NCBI RefSeq assembly: GCF_005796205.1
Contig: NZ_VAHN01000001.1
Coordinates: 310,001-374,000 of the forward strand
DNA from: Pseudarthrobacter sp. NamE2
Lineage (GTDB): Bacteria; Actinomycetota; Actinomycetes; Actinomycetales; Micrococcaceae
Length of the DNA: 64,000 bases
Direction of reading: 5' to 3'
Shown: positions 28,495 to 38,341 of the stretch, piece by piece
Layout: every line of letters starts with the position of its first letter
Position numbering within the stretch: the first letter of the stretch is position 1
Position numbers and translations under genes: made by a program
Notes under the pieces: generated by a model
The model's input: the letters and a program-made list of their open reading frames with translations, nothing else
Databases searched by the model: none
What the model was told of the DNA's origin: nothing

Positions 28495-29388
28495 ATGACT
28501 TCGAACGTGACTGCGGTCAGCTACGGCCACAAAATGACTCCAAACGGGCTGGAGCAGCTGCGTTCCGTCCTCGCCGCCCACGGCGCCCGGGTAGTTTCCG
28601 AAAACAGCGGCGGCGATGACCGCTACCAGGTCCATGTGGCGGATCTCACGCTTCCCGATGCCACCGCGGCCGGACTGGCGGCGCTGCGGCGCGACATCGC
28701 GGCCGCCGCTTTGGAGGGGCAGGACACCGCGCTGGTACCCGCCGGCCTGCGCACCGCTGAACGCAAGCTGTTGATCATGGACGTGGACTCCACCCTGATC
28801 CAGCAGGAAGTCATCGAGCTCCTCGCGGCGTACGCGGGCAAGCGCGAAGAGGTTGCCGCCGTCACCGAAGCCGCCATGCGCGGTGAACTGGACTTCACCC
28901 AGAGCCTGCACGCCCGGGTGGCTGTCCTCGCGGGGCTGCCGGCCGACGTCGTCCATTCCGTCCGGCAGGAAGTGAAGCTTAGCGAAGGGGCCGCGGAGCT
29001 GGTGGCGGCGTTCAGGGCGGCAGGCCACGTGGTGGCCGTGGTGTCCGGCGGGTTCAACCAAATCCTGGAACCCATCGCGGGTGACCTGGGCCTGGACTAC
29101 TGGCAGGCCAATGAACTGGAGATCGTCGACGGCGCACTCACGGGCCGGGTGCTGGGCGCCGTTGTGGACCGGGCGGCCAAGGAGAAGTACCTGCGTGAAT
29201 GGGCTGCCGCCGAAGGCATCGCGATGGAGCACACCGTGGCCGTGGGTGACGGCGCGAACGATCTGGACATGCTGGGCGCGGCCGGCATCGGTGTCGCTTT
29301 CAACGCCAAGCCCGCCGTCCGGGAGGTGGCCGACGCCGCGGTGAACATGCCCTACCTCGACGCCGTCCGGCACATCGCCGGGGTCTGA
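28495..29388 (+). CDS. serB: Phosphoserine phosphatase
   Basis: 297 residues. The HAD nucleophile motif DVDSTLIQQE starts at Asp96, the second motif is VVSGGF and the third VGDGANDLDMLGAAGIGVAF. The N-terminal ~85 residues resemble the ACT-like leader of SerB2 proteins but are short. Last step of serine synthesis: phosphoserine to serine. Confidence 0.93.
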   Translation: MTSNVTAVSYGHKMTPNGLEQLRSVLAAHGARVVSENSGGDDRYQVHVADLTLPDATAAGLAALRRDIAAAALEGQDTALVPAGLRTAERKLLIMDVDSTLIQQEVIELLAAYAGKREEVAAVTEAAMRGELDFTQSLHARVAVLAGLPADVVHSVRQEVKLSEGAAELVAAFRAAGHVVAVVSGGFNQILEPIAGDLGLDYWQANELEIVDGALTGRVLGAVVDRAAKEKYLREWAAAEGIAMEHTVAVGDGANDLDMLGAAGIGVAFNAKPAVREVADAAVNMPYLDAVRHIAGV

Positions 29389-29427
29389 CAGTCCTTAGCC
29401 GCGAGATGGGCCCACGCCCGCAGGGTT

Positions 29428-29453
29428 CCCTGGCCGAGCTTGCGAGGTAAGGG
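29428..29453. repeat. REP-like hairpin, copy A
   Basis: Short imperfect palindrome with loop gagcttgcg, flanked on the left by gggcccacgc. The same loop and flank recur at 59118-59207. Confidence 0.6.
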
Positions 29454-29463
29454 CGCGGGCGGG

Positions 29464-29508
29464 GACAGTTCGCGGCAGTGTCCCAGTAGAACATTGCCGC
29501 GAACTGTC
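29464..29508. terminator. Bidirectional terminator between serB and the convergent SDR gene
   Basis: Perfect 14-base arms 29464-29477 and 29495-29508 (gacagttcgcggca / tgccgcgaactgtc); pairing extends a few bases inward. Confidence 0.65.
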
Positions 29509-29536
29509 ATTCCGCGGTGCTGGAGAGGCTGAAGGC

Positions 29537-30289
29537 TTACTGCGCGCCCTTGCCGAAGTAGTCCGCTCCCCCGGCGTACTCGGTGTGGCCGGACTCAACG
29601 TCGGCCGTGACCATGCTTGCCACAACCTGGGCGAACTCCTCGACGGAGTACAGCTTGCCGGCCTCCGCCCGGCGGGCCTCGATGGCACCGGGTGCGGAGC
29701 GGTCCAGCAGCGTAGCCGTGACAGTGCCCTCGATCATGTCGCCCGAGACAACCACCAGGGTGATGCCCTGCTCGGCGAGGCTGGGGATAAGTTCACGCAG
29801 GGCATCCTCACCGGCACGCTTGCTGCGGGCCACCGGCTCATAGGCCTCCATGGTGGGCACGGTGTTGATGAAATGCGCCTGGTGGCTGGTGACGAAGACC
29901 ACGCGGGAGCCCTCCTTCATCAGCGGCACAGCGGCGTTGAGCAGGTTGACCTGGGCGTCGCGGTTGAGCCGGAGGGCGTAATCCTCGCCCATGCCGGTTT
30001 CCATGCCGCCGGATGCGTTCAGGACCAGGATGTCCAGGGAGCCGAAGTTTTCCATGGCGGCGGAGGCCAGGGCCTGGACGCCTTCCTGGCTGGTGAGGTC
30101 CGCCCCTACGGCCACGGCGCGGCCGCCGGCAGCTTCGATGCCCTGGACCACCTTGTTCGCGCGGGGCGCCTTTTGGCGGTAGTTGACCACGACGGCGGCG
30201 CCCTCGCTTGCGAGGATCTTGGCTACGTCAGCGCCGATTCCCCGCGATGAACCGGTAACGATGGCGGTTTTGTTGTCCAGCAGTCCCAT
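29537..30289 (-). CDS. SDR family oxidoreductase
   Basis: 250 residues. TGSSRGIGADVA is the NAD(P)-binding glycine motif and LVLNASGGM the NNAG-equivalent. Catalytic Ser is in VTSHQAHF. The usual YxxxK appears as YEPVARSKRAGE, where Tyr precedes Lys by more than four residues, so the match is loose. It lies beside, and 124 bases downstream of, the MabA-like fabG on the same strand. Substrate unknown. Confidence 0.82.
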   Translation of the reverse strand: MGLLDNKTAIVTGSSRGIGADVAKILASEGAAVVVNYRQKAPRANKVVQGIEAAGGRAVAVGADLTSQEGVQALASAAMENFGSLDILVLNASGGMETGMGEDYALRLNRDAQVNLLNAAVPLMKEGSRVVFVTSHQAHFINTVPTMEAYEPVARSKRAGEDALRELIPSLAEQGITLVVVSGDMIEGTVTATLLDRSAPGAIEARRAEAGKLYSVEEFAQVVASMVTADVESGHTEYAGGADYFGKGAQ

Positions 30290-30413
30290 ACGGGCTCCTT
30301 TTGTTCGATACGTCTAAGTCCTGAAGGCCTGCAGTCCATCATGCCAGCGGCTGCCGCTGAATCCTGTTGTCCGGGTCCGACAAAGGACTGCAGGCCGGAT
30401 TGGGCCTGGGGCG

Positions 30414-31286
<873 letters not shown>

Positions 31287-31291
31287 TCACT

Positions 31292-31726
31292 GTGACCCCT
31301 GAAAACCATGCGGGACAAACCGCGCCCGGAGAACCCGGGCGGTTCTCCGGCGATCCGGAGGTCCACAGCATTACGGAAGCCGCGGGAGCACATTCCGAGG
31401 ACATGCGTAAGCGCATGATCAAGTACGCCGTGGCGATGAGTATCCGCATGGTGTGCCTGATCCTGATTTTCGTGGTGGACGGCTGGTTCAAGATCATCCC
31501 GGTTGCCGGTGCCGTTTTTCTGCCCTGGATTGCGGTGGTGATTGCCAACGGCAACGACAAAGCCGAAGGGCACAGCGACTCCCTGCTCGATTCGGTGCCT
31601 CTGGCAGAGATCGAGAGCGGCCCGGAGCCGGAGGCTGATGAGGGTCCCGGCAGCCAGGTGCTGCAGGGCGAGCTGATTAATGACGACGACGAGTCCGGAA
31701 CCGGGGAGGAGCGGAAGGCTTCATGA
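31292..31726 (+). CDS. DUF3099 membrane protein
   Basis: 144 residues from GTG 31292. Two adjacent hydrophobic segments (about 46-64 and 69-85) hold the DUF3099 core, ending FLPWIAVVIAN. The C-terminal 55 residues are acidic and probably disordered. Overlaps the next gene by ATGA. Function unknown. Confidence 0.82.
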   Translation: MTPENHAGQTAPGEPGRFSGDPEVHSITEAAGAHSEDMRKRMIKYAVAMSIRMVCLILIFVVDGWFKIIPVAGAVFLPWIAVVIANGNDKAEGHSDSLLDSVPLAEIESGPEPEADEGPGSQVLQGELINDDDESGTGEERKAS

Positions 31727-31989
31727 GCATCTTCGACTTCGCTGCGGGGACCGATCCCGCCCTGGCGGAAGCCGGGGCAGTGTGTTCCCGCAAGGCCTGC
31801 CGGGCAGGGGCTTCCTGGCAGCTCCTGTGGAACAACCCCAAGATCCACACCCCGGAGCGCCGCAAAATCTGGCTGGCGTGCAGCGAGCACCGGGACTGGC
31901 TGGAGGACTATCTGCAGACGCGCGGGCTGTGGAAGGAAACGCTCCCCCTGGACGCCCCCTCCGGGGACGGCCCGGAGCAGGACAGCTGA
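31723..31989 (+). CDS. Small conserved Cys-containing protein
   Basis: 88 residues. Cysteines at 21, 26 and 53, the last in LACSEHRDW, could bind a metal. It sits between DUF3099 (4-base overlap) and SURF1 (no gap), a position conserved in many actinobacteria, which suggests a part in cytochrome oxidase assembly. No recognised domain. Confidence 0.7.
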   Translation: MSIFDFAAGTDPALAEAGAVCSRKACRAGASWQLLWNNPKIHTPERRKIWLACSEHRDWLEDYLQTRGLWKETLPLDAPSGDGPEQDS

Positions 31990-32868
31990 ATGTACCGTTT
32001 CCTCTTCTCCAGCAAGTGGCTGGGCTACCTCCTGCTGGCTGCCATCTTCGCCACTGCCTGCGTCTTCCTGGGCCGCTGGCAGATGGACCGCCGGGCCGAA
32101 ACGCTTGCCGAAATCAACCGCGTGGTGGCCAACTACTCAGCGGAGCCCATTTCCTTCGCCGAAGCGCGGGACCAGTTCAACCGTTTGGACCCGGCCCGGG
32201 AGTGGACGCAGGTGGAGTTGACGGGCACCTACGACGTTGCAGGCCAGCGCATTGTCCGCAACCGGCCCCTGAACGGCCAGCCAGGCTACGAAGTGGTGGT
32301 CCCGTTCCGGCTGGCCTCCGGTGAAACGGTGGTCATCGACAGGGGATGGCTGCCGATCGGCAACAAGAACCCCGGCAGCCCGGACTCCGTCCCCGCGCCG
32401 CCCGGCGGCGAGGTAACCGCCGTCGTACGTTTGAAGCACCCGGAACCAACCCTGCAAAGGGGCGCCCCGGAGGGCCAGCTGGCGTCCATTGACCTTGCCG
32501 CCTACTCGGCCGAGCTTGGCTACCCCCTCCTGACCGGCGCCTACGGGCAGCTCGCCTCCGAAACGCCGCCCGCAGCGGAGATGCCTGTGGCATTTCCGAA
32601 ACCGTCCACGGAGGAGGGCACGCACCTGTCCTATTCGCTGCAGTGGTTCGCCTTCGGCGTCCTGATGTTCGTAGGCTTCGGCTACGCCGCCCGGCAGCAG
32701 GCCAGGAACGCGGCGATCGACGCCGAGGACGACGACGATACCTCCGCAAGCGGCGGCATGCGCTCGGCCGTAGCGCCAGCCCGCCGTCGTCCGGCCCCGC
32801 CCAGGAAGCGGAAGAAGGCGACGTCCGAAGAAGAGGAAGATGCCCTTCTCGACGCGCAGGGGTATTGA
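31990..32868 (+). CDS. SURF1 family protein (cytochrome oxidase biogenesis)
   Basis: 292 residues. An N-terminal membrane segment (about 9-28) is followed by LGRWQMDRR, the conserved SURF1 start; RIVRNRPLNGQPGYEVVVPF and VIDRGWLPIG lie in the periplasmic domain, and a second segment (about 214-232) precedes a long acidic then basic cytoplasmic tail. SURF1 helps insert heme a into cytochrome aa3 oxidase. Confidence 0.9.
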   Translation: MYRFLFSSKWLGYLLLAAIFATACVFLGRWQMDRRAETLAEINRVVANYSAEPISFAEARDQFNRLDPAREWTQVELTGTYDVAGQRIVRNRPLNGQPGYEVVVPFRLASGETVVIDRGWLPIGNKNPGSPDSVPAPPGGEVTAVVRLKHPEPTLQRGAPEGQLASIDLAAYSAELGYPLLTGAYGQLASETPPAAEMPVAFPKPSTEEGTHLSYSLQWFAFGVLMFVGFGYAARQQARNAAIDAEDDDDTSASGGMRSAVAPARRRPAPPRKRKKATSEEEEDALLDAQGY

Positions 32869-32871
32869 GTC

Positions 32872-33348
32872 ATGACGGATCACGACGGCGGCCCGGTCGC
32901 CCTGGTGCGCGCGGCCCTGGTCGCTGGCGGTGTCGGGGATACCGTCCGCACCTTTCCTGCCGGTGTGCCCACTGCGGTGGCTGCAGCCGAGGCTTTGGGG
33001 TGCGGGGTGTCGGCCATCACCAACAGCCTGGTGTTCGAGCTCAACGGGGAGCCGCTGCTGATCCTTGCCAGCGGAGCCGCCCGCGTGGACACCGGCCTGG
33101 TGGCGGAGCAGCTGGGGCAAGGACGGATCCGCCGGGCCTCCCCCGATTTCGTGCTGCACCACACCGGACAGAGGGTCGGCGGAGTGGCTCCCGTCGGCCA
33201 CCCCGGAAGGATCAGGACACTCCTGGACGCGTCCCTCCGGTCCGAGGAACTCCTGTGGGCGGGAGCCGGCGACCACTACTCAATGTTCAGCATCACCTAC
33301 AACCAGCTCCGCGGCATCACCGGGGCGCAGGAACTGCAGGTGCGCTGA
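32872..33348 (+). CDS. YbaK/EbsC-type aminoacyl-tRNA deacylase
   Basis: 158 residues, a complete YbaK fold: PTAVAAAEALGC, ITNSLVFELNGEPLLILASGA and VGGVAPVGHPGRIRTLLD. The lysine often used by ProX/YbaK is not obvious. These proteins remove wrongly attached amino acids from tRNA. Starts 3 bases after SURF1, so it is the last gene of that operon. Confidence 0.88.
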   Translation: MTDHDGGPVALVRAALVAGGVGDTVRTFPAGVPTAVAAAEALGCGVSAITNSLVFELNGEPLLILASGAARVDTGLVAEQLGQGRIRRASPDFVLHHTGQRVGGVAPVGHPGRIRTLLDASLRSEELLWAGAGDHYSMFSITYNQLRGITGAQELQVR

Positions 33349-33351
33349 GCG

Positions 33352-34950
33352 CTAGGCCAGCGTGATGAGGTCCAGGTAGTCCTCGTTCCACAGGTCCTCC
33401 ACGCCGTCGGGCAGCAGGACCACGCGCTCCGGGTTGAGGGCCTCGACGGCGCCTTCGTCGTGGCTGACCAGGACGACGGCGCCCGTGTAGTTGCGCAGCG
33501 CGCCCAGGATTTCGGCGCGGCTGGCGGGGTCGAGGTTGTTGGTGGGTTCGTCGAGGAGCAGGACGTTGGCGCTGGAGGCCACGATGGTGGCCAGCGCCAG
33601 GCGGGTCTTCTCACCGCCGGAGAGCACGCCGGCCGGTTTGTCCACGTCGTCGCCGGAGAACAGGAACGAGCCGAGGATGCCGCGGACTTCGGCGTCCTTC
33701 ATGTCCGGGGCGGCCGAACGCATGTTTTCCAGCACAGTCCGGTCGTGGTCCAGGGTTTCGTGCTCCTGGGCGTAGTAGCCCACCTTGAGCCCGTGCCCGG
33801 GAACGATGTCACCGGTGTCCGGCTGGTCCACGCCGGCGAGCATCCGCAGCAGGGTGGTTTTGCCGGCACCGTTGAGGCCCAGGATGACCACCTTTGAGCC
33901 GCGGTCGATGGCGAGGTCCACGTCCGTGAAGATCTCAAGGGAGCCGTAGGACTTGCTGAGGCCTTCGGCGGTGAGCGGGGTCTTGCCGCACGGCGACGGC
34001 TCCGGGAAGCGCAGCGCCGCCACGCGGTCCTGCTCGCGGACGGCTTCGAGTCCGCTCAGCAGCCGCTCTGCGCGCTTGGCCATGTTCTGCGCGGCCACCG
34101 CCTTGGTGGCCTTGGCGCGCATCTTGTTGGCCTGGTCCATCAGCACCTGGGCCTTCTTTTCGGCATTGGCGCGCTCGCGCTTGCGGGCCCGCTCGTCGGT
34201 CTCGCGCTGCTGCAGGTACCGTTTCCAGCCCATGTTGTAGAAGTCGATCTGCGCCCGGTTCGCGTCCAGGTGGTACACCTTGTTGACCGTGGCTTCCAGC
34301 AGCTCCACGTCGTGGCTGATCACGATCAGGCCACCCTGGTGGTTCTTCAGGAAGTCGCGCAGCCAGGAGATGGAGTCGGCGTCCAGGTGGTTGGTGGGTT
34401 CGTCGAGGAGCATGGTTTCCGCGCCGGAGTAGAGGATCCGGGCCAGCTCCACACGGCGGCGCTGGCCACCGGACAGCGTCTTCAGCGGCTGGTTCAGGAT
34501 GCGCTCGGGCAGCGCGAGGTTTGAGGAGATGGCGGCCGCTTCCGCCTCGGCCGCGTAGCCGCCGCCAGCGAGGAACTCCGCTTCCAGCCGGTCGTACTTC
34601 GCCATGGCCTTGCGCTGGACTTCCGCGTCGTCGCTCGCCATATCCGCCTGGGCCTTCTTGAGCTTGCCGACGACGACGTCCAGGCCACGCGCGGACAGGA
34701 TCCGGTCCCGCGCCAGCTGTTCCATGTCGGGAGTGCGGGGGTCCTGGGGCAGGTAGCCGATTTCACCGCTCCGCGTCACCTTGCCGCCTGCCGGCAGGCC
34801 CTCCCCTGCAAGGACCCGCGTGAGGGTGGTCTTGCCAGCGCCGTTGCGGCCCACCAGGCCGATTTTGTCGCCCTTGTCGATGCGGAAGCTCACCTGGTCC
34901 ATGAGCAGCCGGGCGCCGGCGCGCAGTTCGAGGTCCTGGACGGTAATCAC
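33352..34950 (-). CDS. ABC-F family ATPase
   Basis: 532 residues with two nucleotide-binding domains: Walker A GRNGAGKTT and GLNGAGKTT, signatures LSGGQRRRVELA and LSGGEKTRLALA, Walker B LLDEPTNHLD and LLDEPTNNLD. The basic linker between them (residues ~240-300) is the ABC-F P-site tRNA interaction motif. No membrane domain. Acts on ribosomes. Too general to call antibiotic resistance; a housekeeping role is more likely. Starts at GTG 34950. Confidence 0.92.
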   Translation of the reverse strand: MITVQDLELRAGARLLMDQVSFRIDKGDKIGLVGRNGAGKTTLTRVLAGEGLPAGGKVTRSGEIGYLPQDPRTPDMEQLARDRILSARGLDVVVGKLKKAQADMASDDAEVQRKAMAKYDRLEAEFLAGGGYAAEAEAAAISSNLALPERILNQPLKTLSGGQRRRVELARILYSGAETMLLDEPTNHLDADSISWLRDFLKNHQGGLIVISHDVELLEATVNKVYHLDANRAQIDFYNMGWKRYLQQRETDERARKRERANAEKKAQVLMDQANKMRAKATKAVAAQNMAKRAERLLSGLEAVREQDRVAALRFPEPSPCGKTPLTAEGLSKSYGSLEIFTDVDLAIDRGSKVVILGLNGAGKTTLLRMLAGVDQPDTGDIVPGHGLKVGYYAQEHETLDHDRTVLENMRSAAPDMKDAEVRGILGSFLFSGDDVDKPAGVLSGGEKTRLALATIVASSANVLLLDEPTNNLDPASRAEILGALRNYTGAVVLVSHDEGAVEALNPERVVLLPDGVEDLWNEDYLDLITLA

Positions 34951-34989
34951 AGCAGGTAAGGCCTTTCAACAAACAGGGGACGCCACAGC

Positions 34990-35035
34990 TTCAGGAGATC
35001 TGAAGGGAATTGGCAGAGTGGCCGGAGAACGGCCC
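34990..35035 (-). promoter_or_regulatory. Two small hairpins in the leader of the ABC-F gene
   Basis: The arms cttcag / ctgaag at 34990-35006 enclose 5 bases, and ggccg / cggcc near 35021-35035 enclose 5. Both lie upstream of GTG 34950. ABC-F genes are sometimes controlled by leader attenuation; no leader peptide was clear here. Confidence 0.3.
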
Positions 35036-35083
35036 TTACAAGTCTACCGTCCGGCACCGCACTGCAGGACCGCCGGCAGGTTG

Positions 35084-35932
35084 TTAGGCAGTTTGAACCG
35101 GCAGCACCAGCATGTAGCCTGCCGGCAGGTCGCTGCTCCACCGGCGCGGCTCGCGGACCACGAACTGGGTGGCCAGTTCCTCGGGGGTCAGCAGGCTGTT
35201 GGGGACGGGCGACGGGCCCCACTGCCCGCTGCCGTGCGGGTAGAGCGGATCCAGCACGCGGACGCCGGTCACCGCAAACTCGGGTGATCGGGCGGGATCA
35301 CCCATCGACTCGAACCCGCTCATGACCCACGCGTGGCGTCCCCTCCACATCACCAGTCCAACCGGCCGGCCGGTCCCGGCGATGGCACGGGCAGCCGTCT
35401 GCAGCGCATCCTGGTAGTCCGGGACGGTGACCACTTTGTAGGGCCCCATCCCCACTTCGGTCAGCACCTGCGCCCATCCCAGTGGGTTGGCGCCGTTGAA
35501 GGAGTTCGAGGACCTGGCGCGGGCCATTTCCCACAACTCACCCTGGTGGGCAGAATCCGCCCACGTGCCGCCGCCCGTGTTGTCAACGAGGTTGTGCGCC
35601 ATCTGGATACTCGCCGCGACACACCAGTCGAACGTGTACTGCGGTACGAAGTCGCCCTCCTGGTAAAGGTTGAGGGCGTACGGTTCCGGTATCGGAGGCG
35701 GCGCCGGAACCGCTGCCGGTGCGGGGGCCGGTGCCTGTACGGGGGCCGGGGCGTTCTGCGGCGCGAGCGTGACTTCTGGTGTGGCCGGCGCAACGGCAGA
35801 GGGCACGGCGGACGATGTCGCAGCCGGGGAGCCGGTGGCTGCGTCCTCCACTCCCGCCGACGGCACACAGCCAGTCAGGAGCGCCGCCACAACGACGATC
35901 CAGGCCAGGGGACGGGAACGCGCACCGCTCAT
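35084..35932 (-). CDS. Lipoprotein with C39-like papain-fold domain
   Basis: 282 residues. The signal ends in LLTGC (lipid Cys22) and a Pro/Ala-rich linker runs to about residue 82. The domain that follows has Cys104 in FDWCVAAS, His200 in GRHAWVMSG and Asp228 in VLDPLYP, an order fitting a C39-like peptidase. Expected at the outer face of the membrane. No clear partner; substrate unknown. Confidence 0.8.
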   Translation of the reverse strand: MSGARSRPLAWIVVVAALLTGCVPSAGVEDAATGSPAATSSAVPSAVAPATPEVTLAPQNAPAPVQAPAPAPAAVPAPPPIPEPYALNLYQEGDFVPQYTFDWCVAASIQMAHNLVDNTGGGTWADSAHQGELWEMARARSSNSFNGANPLGWAQVLTEVGMGPYKVVTVPDYQDALQTAARAIAGTGRPVGLVMWRGRHAWVMSGFESMGDPARSPEFAVTGVRVLDPLYPHGSGQWGPSPVPNSLLTPEELATQFVVREPRRWSSDLPAGYMLVLPVQTA

Positions 35933-35972
35933 GATCGGTCCAGTCTAGCGCGCGGCCTTGTCCGTCCGATCC

Positions 35973-37037
35973 CTAGAACGCGTACCGGATCCGGCAATAG
36001 GGCGCTATTTTCGCAATGAGATCCGTGAGCTGCCGCACGTAGCGCGCCTTGGTTCCGGAGCGGTAGCGGACGTTGCTGAAGCCGTTCGAGGAAACCTTGG
36101 ATTCCTGCAGGTCCGGCCGCCACAGGACCTGCTCCGCCTGCGGATGCCACCCGAGGTTGACCTCATGGAGCCCCTCATTGTGGGTCAGGAAGATCACCTC
36201 CGCCGCCAGCTGGGCTTTCGCCGCGGGCGTCAGCACCTCGTCGAGCTGGCGCAGCAGTTCTTCCCAGTCAATGAGCCAGGTGTCGGTGATGATCACCGGC
36301 GAAAAGTTCACATGCACTTCGTAGCCGGCTTCCACGAAGTCGTTTATGGCCGTCAGGCGCTCAGGGACCGGGGAAGTCCGCACGTCAATGGACTTGGCAA
36401 GGGCCGCCGGCATGAGGGAAAAGCGGACCCTTGTGCTGCCGCCATGGTCCCAGCCGAGCATTGCCGGGTTCACGTACTTGGTGGCGAAGGACAACTTCGC
36501 GTTGGGCAGCCCCCGGAACAGGCCGACAAGGTCCTCCACGTTGTCGCTGATGAGTGCGTCAACAGAACAGTCGCTGTTTTCACCGATGTCGTAGACCCAC
36601 AGATCCGGGTCGCACTGGTTCGGCTCCAGCTTGATGCCCTGGCGTGCGGCGTGCCGCTCCAAAGACCCTGCGATCTGGTCAATGTTCGCGAAGACCGTCA
36701 CAGGGTTGCTGTACCCCTTGTGCCGCGGGACGTAGCAGTAGGCACACGCCATGGCGCAGCCGTTGGCCGTGGACGGGGCGATGAAGTCCGCGGAACGGCC
36801 GTTCGGTTTGACGGTAAGGGCCTTTTTCACGCCGAGGACCAGTGCCTCAGTCTTGATCCGCGACCAGCGGGGAACGTTGGTCTCATCACCGTGCAGTTCC
36901 GGGATGTTCCAGTGGTTGTCCACCAGCACCACCTCGGCATCCGGCCAGCGGTCAACGATTTCCCGGCCCCGGGAAAGTTCCAGCGCGGCAGGCTGCGCGA
37001 AGATCCGGCGGATCTGCAGCAGCCGGTTGAATTCCAT
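35973..37037 (-). CDS. Spore photoproduct lyase-like radical SAM protein
   Basis: 354 residues. C94xxxC98xxC101 in NGCAMACAYCYV is the [4Fe-4S] motif of radical SAM enzymes, and the context (STANGCAMACAYCYV, RFSLMP, NFSPVI) matches the SplB family. It lacks certainty about the Cys that donates hydrogen in true SplB. This lineage forms no endospores, so repair of another thymine adduct, or another reaction, is likely. Confidence 0.82.
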   Translation of the reverse strand: MEFNRLLQIRRIFAQPAALELSRGREIVDRWPDAEVVLVDNHWNIPELHGDETNVPRWSRIKTEALVLGVKKALTVKPNGRSADFIAPSTANGCAMACAYCYVPRHKGYSNPVTVFANIDQIAGSLERHAARQGIKLEPNQCDPDLWVYDIGENSDCSVDALISDNVEDLVGLFRGLPNAKLSFATKYVNPAMLGWDHGGSTRVRFSLMPAALAKSIDVRTSPVPERLTAINDFVEAGYEVHVNFSPVIITDTWLIDWEELLRQLDEVLTPAAKAQLAAEVIFLTHNEGLHEVNLGWHPQAEQVLWRPDLQESKVSSNGFSNVRYRSGTKARYVRQLTDLIAKIAPYCRIRYAF

Positions 37038-37098
37038 GCTCCCTATTCTTTCAAGGCACGGTCCGGGCCGGGCCCGGTTAAGCCCAGGGCATCATGGT

Positions 37099-37254
37099 TC
37101 AGCGGACGGCCGCGTACCAGATCAGCAGCATGGCCACGAAGAACCCGGTCACATAGTTAAGCCACAGGAACCGTTCCCAGCCGCGGTGGGCCTGTTCGGC
37201 GTCACGGTCCGCCAAGGCTGCGAACGGAACGATATTGGCCACATACGGCAGGAT
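37099..37254 (-). pseudogene. C-terminal fragment of UbiA-type prenyltransferase (lycopene elongase-like)
   Basis: Read leftward from 37254 the frame gives ILPYVANIVPFAALADRDAE, then RGWERFLWLNYVTGF and a last membrane segment ending LLIWYAAVR before TGA at 37099-37101. The RGW-RFL-LNY pattern matches the end of carotenoid UbiA prenyltransferases (CrtEb). Only ~51 codons remain; the other ~240 are missing. It is fused out of frame to the truncated crtE at 37255. Confidence 0.65.
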
Positions 37255-37757
37255 TCATCCATAAGCATGCTGAGCCTCCCCCGGGTGGCGGGCTCGGCGT
37301 CGACCTCCCCCAGCAGCCGGTATGCGTTGGCCAGCGCCAGGTCGCCGGCAATCACGCCTATGGACAGTCCCGTGTGTTCCGCACGTTCGGGGCTGCTGCC
37401 GTGGGATGCGGCGAGGTTGCGGTAGGTCCCTGAGACGTTGGGCACGCCGCGGCGGGTGAAATCGCGGTCCACCACGTCGTCGCGCACAATCAGCGCGGTG
37501 TGCAACAGCTCGAAGGAGGCGGCCACGGTGGCAGCTGCGGTTGTGTCGCAGCCGCCGAGCAGCTGGTACCCGGCCATCACAAGGCGGGGGCGGAAGCGCT
37601 TGCCGCCTACGGTACCGGCCTCAAGGTGCTCCCACATGGCGTGGTAGTCGGCGTGCACCACCTTGGCGCGCGACTTCTCCCGCGTGAAGAAGGACGTCAG
37701 GACGTCATCCACGGGCCGGCTGTCGATTGAACCGGCTGATGTGGTGTCCTTGTCCAT
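37255..37757 (-). pseudogene. crtE: 5' part of geranylgeranyl diphosphate synthase (crtE), truncated
   Basis: From ATG 37757 the product matches polyprenyl synthases for ~168 residues: GGKRFRPRLVMAGY, LLHTALIVRDDVVDRDF (first Asp-rich motif region), GVPNVSGTYR and VIAGDLALANAYRLL. Similarity ends at LMDE near 37255, before the second DDxxD. After that the frame runs into unrelated codons and stops at 37149. A normal CrtE has ~360 residues. Divergent from idi, as in intact clusters. Confidence 0.8.
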
Positions 37758-37792
37758 GGGTGAAGTAAACACGCACAACACATGGGAGCGAA

Positions 37793-38338
37793 ATGAACCG
37801 CAGCGCAGAGCTGGTTGTCCTGGCCGCCGAGGACGGAACGCCCATCGGCACCGCGGACAAGGCCACGGTTCACACCGCCTCCACCCCACTGCACCTGGCC
37901 TTTTCCGTGCATGTTTTCGACGATGCCGGCCGCCTTCTCCTGACCCGGCGGGCGCTCGCAAAACGCGCGTGGCCGGGCGTCTGGACCAACTCTTTCTGCG
38001 GCCACCCCTCCCCCGGGGAGGACACCGAAGATGCCGTGCTGCGGCGCGCCGGGTACGAGCTGGGGCTTCGGCTGGATCAGTTGGAGCCCCGGCTGCCGGA
38101 CTTCCGGTACCGGGCAGTGGACGCGTCAGGAGTGGTCGAAAACGAAATCTGCCCCGTCTACACCGCCCGCGCTGCCTCCCCCCTCACGCCGCGTGATGAC
38201 GAGGTCATGGAGTGGCAGTGGGCGGATCCATTGGACGTTACAACGGCCGTGGCCGCTGCTCCGTGGGCCTTCAGCCCCTGGTTGACCCTGCAGCTGCCGT
38301 TGCTCTATCCCGCGCAGTTCCGCCCGGCAATCGGGTGA
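37793..38338 (+). CDS. idi: Isopentenyl-diphosphate delta-isomerase, type 1
   Basis: 181 residues. The active-site Cys is in NSFCGHPSPGED and the Glu in VVENEICPVY; the Nudix-like core is complete. Converts IPP to DMAPP, feeding prenyl chains. It is divergent from crtE with 35 bases between, and looks intact although the carotenoid cluster beside it is not. Ends 4 bases before the convergent GT2 gene. Confidence 0.93.
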   Translation: MNRSAELVVLAAEDGTPIGTADKATVHTASTPLHLAFSVHVFDDAGRLLLTRRALAKRAWPGVWTNSFCGHPSPGEDTEDAVLRRAGYELGLRLDQLEPRLPDFRYRAVDASGVVENEICPVYTARAASPLTPRDDEVMEWQWADPLDVTTAVAAAPWAFSPWLTLQLPLLYPAQFRPAIG

Positions 38339-38341
38339 ACG

